From Desulfobulbus sp. (GTDB lineage Bacteria; Desulfobacterota; Desulfobulbia; Desulfobulbales; Desulfobulbaceae): a DNA stretch of 8,136 bases. Numbering within the stretch: the first letter of the stretch is position 1; each line of letters begins with the position of its first letter. The DNA lies in assembly GCA_030602145.1 (NCBI GenBank), contig JAUWAH010000087.1:1-8136 (forward strand), given 5' to 3'. The notes below the pieces were generated by a model, which was not told the origin of the DNA, did not search any database, and saw nothing but the letters and a program-made list of their open reading frames with translations. A program made the position numbers and the translations under genes. This document shows, one piece after another, positions 5,783 through 8,136 of the stretch.

Positions 5783-7211
5783 GTTCGTCGGTGAGATCAT
5801 GGAGTTGGTTGAGGGAAACCTCGGTTGTGGCCAGAACCGCCGCCTCGACAGCCCTGGCGGCAAGTTGTCCGCCGGGAGAAGGGGCTGCCTCCCCGCTCAA
5901 TAGTAAGCGGGCCACTTCGCCGGCGCTCAGCTTTTCGGCTGGAGTCACCGGCAGAAATATCTCCTCATCCGGCTGCACCGTGGTGTCGAGAAGGCGACCG
6001 GTGACCAGACGACGCGCCACGGTGTGGATCTCCATGCACCGATAATGCGGCAGTCGGTCGCAGAGCAGGGCAAGGGTGATCGTGCTCCGGTGGCTGAATC
6101 GATCGTAGACCACATCCAATATGTCATAGGCAATCTGGAGGAGGTGTTGGGGGCGAAGTGTTCCCCGACAGAGGTGATAATGGCGATGGTGTTGGATTCC
6201 ATAGGCGAGGGAGGCACCGAGCAGGATGAAGGTCCAGCCGATCTGCAACCAGACGAGAAAGAGGGGAACGGAGGCGAAAGAGCCATAGATGGCGTTGTAA
6301 TTGGCTACGCCCACCTGAAGGGCGATGTAGAGCTTCTGGAATATGAACCAGAAAACGGAGGCAAACACAGCCCCGATCAGTGCCGCCGATTTCTTGACCT
6401 TCACATGGGGAAAGAACAGGTACATGGTCATCAGGGTCAGGATTATGCAGGCAAACGGCACCAGTTTGAGAACCAGCGGCACCATCCAGGGGGACGGCAG
6501 CATGGTGATCAACCGGTACATGATCGTCTCGCTGACGAGAATCGCCTCGGCAGCCAGAGCGACGTTGAGCGAGAGTGGCAACAGGATCAGCAGGGCAAGG
6601 TAATCCATGATCTTTCGCAACAGGGGCCGCCCTTTCCGGGTATGCCAGATGACATTCATTGCCTCTTCGATGGACGCCAGGACGAGCAGAACCACAACGA
6701 TCAGGCCGAGCACGCCGACAAGGCCCAGGGCGGCGAAGTTTGTCCGTTCCACATACTGGAAAACAAGCTCGACCGCCCGATGGAGATGCTCGGTGGCCGC
6801 TAGGGCAGGAGGGGAAGAGACGGCTTGATCGGAGACGATGGGTGGGAATGGAGGTCGCTCAATTTCCGCTGAAGGCGCGGTCAGCACCGGTCTCTCCAAC
6901 TGATCGATGAATCGGATGGCGGCCAGTTTCAGTTGTTCGTCATTGCCGAGACCCTTGAGAATGGAGGTGGTCAGCGCCAGGATGGGGACCAGTGAGAGCA
7001 GGATGGCATAGGTGAGGGCCGATGCCCTGATCGCCAGATGGGTGCGGAAGAATTCCTGCCACATGATCAACAGGATCCGCACCCCGACGCGGAGATGTCC
7101 CTCGCCCCTGGTGGAGGGAGCCGACATCGAGAACGCCCAGCGGTGCAGGCGTCCAGCGGTCCCCTCCGAGCAGGGTCCGGACGGGTGATTCGGCGGCGGA
7201 GAGGATGTCAT
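5733..7211 (-). CDS. YihY/BrkB-family inner-membrane protein
   Basis: The 492-residue product has about six hydrophobic segments: roughly 62-85, 158-180, 202-225, 242-267, 276-300 and 312-337. It carries the family signature NAIYGSFASVPLFLVWLQIG (306-325), with WTFILLGASLAYG following. RASALTYAILLSLVPILA (62-79) matches the first conserved segment. A Pro-rich, probably extracytoplasmic insert (about 108-145) follows helix 1. The soluble tail of about 150 residues (345-492) resembles the winged-helix-like C-terminal domain found on some members. The family was once called ribonuclease BN, but that activity belongs to another protein, and its true role is unsettled. The start at 7211 lies 18 bases after the upstream stop with only a weak AAGGG. 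An internal ATG at 7127 (residue 29) is an alternative. The 3' end overlaps the ParB-like gene by about 50 bases in another frame. Confidence 0.92.
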   Translation of the reverse strand: MTSSPPPNHPSGPCSEGTAGRLHRWAFSMSAPSTRGEGHLRVGVRILLIMWQEFFRTHLAIRASALTYAILLSLVPILALTTSILKGLGNDEQLKLAAIRFIDQLERPVLTAPSAEIERPPFPPIVSDQAVSSPPALAATEHLHRAVELVFQYVERTNFAALGLVGVLGLIVVVLLVLASIEEAMNVIWHTRKGRPLLRKIMDYLALLILLPLSLNVALAAEAILVSETIMYRLITMLPSPWMVPLVLKLVPFACIILTLMTMYLFFPHVKVKKSAALIGAVFASVFWFIFQKLYIALQVGVANYNAIYGSFASVPLFLVWLQIGWTFILLGASLAYGIQHHRHYHLCRGTLRPQHLLQIAYDILDVVYDRFSHRSTITLALLCDRLPHYRCMEIHTVARRLVTGRLLDTTVQPDEEIFLPVTPAEKLSAGEVARLLLSGEAAPSPGGQLAARAVEAAVLATTEVSLNQLHDLTDEHEKVPAPNHPSSSRRH

Positions 7212-7229
7212 GGGTTGTAGTTGTCGCCC

Positions 7230-8136
7230 TTATCTCCCCAGTTCGCGGTGCAGCCACTTTTCGATGATTTCGAAAACGATCTCACGCTTGATCGGTTTGG
7301 TGATGTAGTCGTTCATCCCGGCCTCCAGACAGATTTCCCGGTCGCCCTTCATGGCATTGGCCGTCATGGCGATGATCGGTATGTCGTTGAAGCCTTGCGC
7401 CCTCAACGTTTTGGTGGCGGTAAGGCCGTCCATTTCCGGCATCTGGATATCCATGAGTATGAGATCGAAATCCTGCGGCCGTTCGGTATAGGCGGTCACT
7501 GCCTTGAGGCCGTTATTCGCCACCTCCACCTTGTAGCCCGCCTTGTTCAGGATCAGGACGGCCAATTTTTGGTTGACCGGGTTGTCTTCGGCCAGGAGTA
7601 TGCGGACGGACTGCTTGATTTCCTCCCGCACGCTGTATTGGGTGATGAACGGTTCCTTGGCTGCCGGATTCGTTTCAGGTGAGGTGTCGCTGCCCAGGAG
7701 TTTTTCGATGGTCTTAAAGAGAATTTCCCGCCTGGCTGGCTTGGTGAGAAAAGCGTCGAATCCGGCGAGCTTGCAGCGCTGGGCATTCCGATCGGTGGTC
7801 GAGGTGTAGGCGAGCAGGGGAACGGTTGCAGTTTGAGGGATTTGATGACGGATCAGGTGGGCCAGGGCGTAGCCGTCCGGGGCGGGCATTTGAATGTCCA
7901 GAATGATCAGGTCAAAGAGTCGTGCCTCGGCAAGGGCTTGCAGGAGCAGGGAGTGAACAGTGCTGCTGTCGGCCACAGGCGTGACCTCCAGGTGCGCGGT
8001 CTGGAGGATGTGCTTGAGAATGCTGAGATTGGTCGGATTGTCGTCCACAATCAGCACCCGTTTGCCGGCCAGACAGATCTTGGCGAAGGTCTTGACGTGT
8101 TGTTGCGGTGCTTTGTTCAGCCTGGCGGTGAAATGG
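7230..8136 (-). CDS. Hybrid sensor histidine kinase, C-terminal part with two receiver domains
   Basis: The frame stays open to the right edge, so the gene's 5' end lies outside the window and 301 residues are visible. The first 26 (HFTARLNKAP onward) look like the last strand and linker after a histidine-kinase ATPase domain, which is why I call a hybrid kinase rather than a stand-alone regulator starting at the GTG near 8057. Receiver 1 has IVDDN, phospho-acceptor Asp80 in LDIQMP, YTST and the Lys132 of LTKP. Receiver 2 has LAEDN, Asp229 in LMDIQMP, MTAN and Lys280 of ITKP. Both keep all residues needed for phosphorylation. A linker of about 30 residues separates them. No DNA-binding output domain follows, so the signal must pass to another protein by phosphotransfer or contact. 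The stop is 18 bases before the YihY gene, so co-transcription is likely. Confidence 0.88.
   Translation of the reverse strand, partial: HFTARLNKAPQQHVKTFAKICLAGKRVLIVDDNPTNLSILKHILQTAHLEVTPVADSSTVHSLLLQALAEARLFDLIILDIQMPAPDGYALAHLIRHQIPQTATVPLLAYTSTTDRNAQRCKLAGFDAFLTKPARREILFKTIEKLLGSDTSPETNPAAKEPFITQYSVREEIKQSVRILLAEDNPVNQKLAVLILNKAGYKVEVANNGLKAVTAYTERPQDFDLILMDIQMPEMDGLTATKTLRAQGFNDIPIIAMTANAMKGDREICLEAGMNDYITKPIKREIVFEIIEKWLHRELGR

Noticed and set aside
6024..6803. Plus-strand open frame of 259 codons opposite the YihY gene
   Set aside because: It is antisense to a well-supported membrane protein. The product is Gly-, Gln- and His-rich with low complexity and has no recognisable motif.
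7230..8057. Stand-alone double response regulator starting at the GTG near 8057
   Set aside because: The frame stays open to the window edge, and the 26 preceding residues resemble the end of a histidine-kinase ATPase domain, so this is the tail of a larger hybrid kinase.

Overview
The window looks like ordinary chromosome of a Gram-negative bacterium with moderately high GC. The best guess is a sulfate-reducing or related deltaproteobacterium (Desulfobulbales-like). This rests on protein style and gene mix (a divergent bacterial glycogen synthase, a hybrid kinase with tandem receivers, a YihY protein with a long C-terminal extension) and is an inference, not a database result. I see no rRNA, tRNA, CRISPR array, insertion sequence or phage gene.

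Plus strand, 1 to about 3416: three genes are packed as one probable operon. They are a glycogen synthase (GT5 family) cut off at its 5' end by the window edge, an unrecognised 308-residue protein whose start overlaps the synthase stop as ATGA, and a complete type I glyceraldehyde-3-phosphate dehydrogenase 24 bases further on. The transcript probably ends at a GC-rich hairpin with a T run just after the dehydrogenase. The operon joins glycogen formation to central glycolysis/gluconeogenesis, with an uncharacterised helical protein between the two enzymes.

Middle, about 3417 to 4042: this stretch holds a very small minus-strand gene (56 codons) encoding a double CxxCxGxG zinc-binding protein. 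It has a good ribosome binding site, a plausible promoter and a strong T-tract terminator facing the plus-strand terminator. Behind it lies a roughly 240-base intergenic stretch containing a perfect 16-bp palindrome, 31 bases beyond the stop codon of a ParB-like gene.

Minus strand, 8136 down to 4043: three genes read leftward with tight or overlapping junctions. First is the C-terminal part of a hybrid sensor histidine kinase with two intact receiver domains (it runs off the right edge). An 18-base gap follows, then a YihY/BrkB-family inner-membrane protein. Its 3' end overlaps the start of a 579-residue ParB-like protein by about 50 bases. The ParB-like protein has a long unrecognised N-terminal half and carries Phe where the canonical GERR motif has the glutamate tied to CTP hydrolysis. 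The main leads for novelty are this ParB variant with its nearby palindrome, the tiny double zinc-knuckle protein, and the conserved-looking unknown between glgA and gap. I found nothing that amounts to a clear-cut new defence or mobile system.
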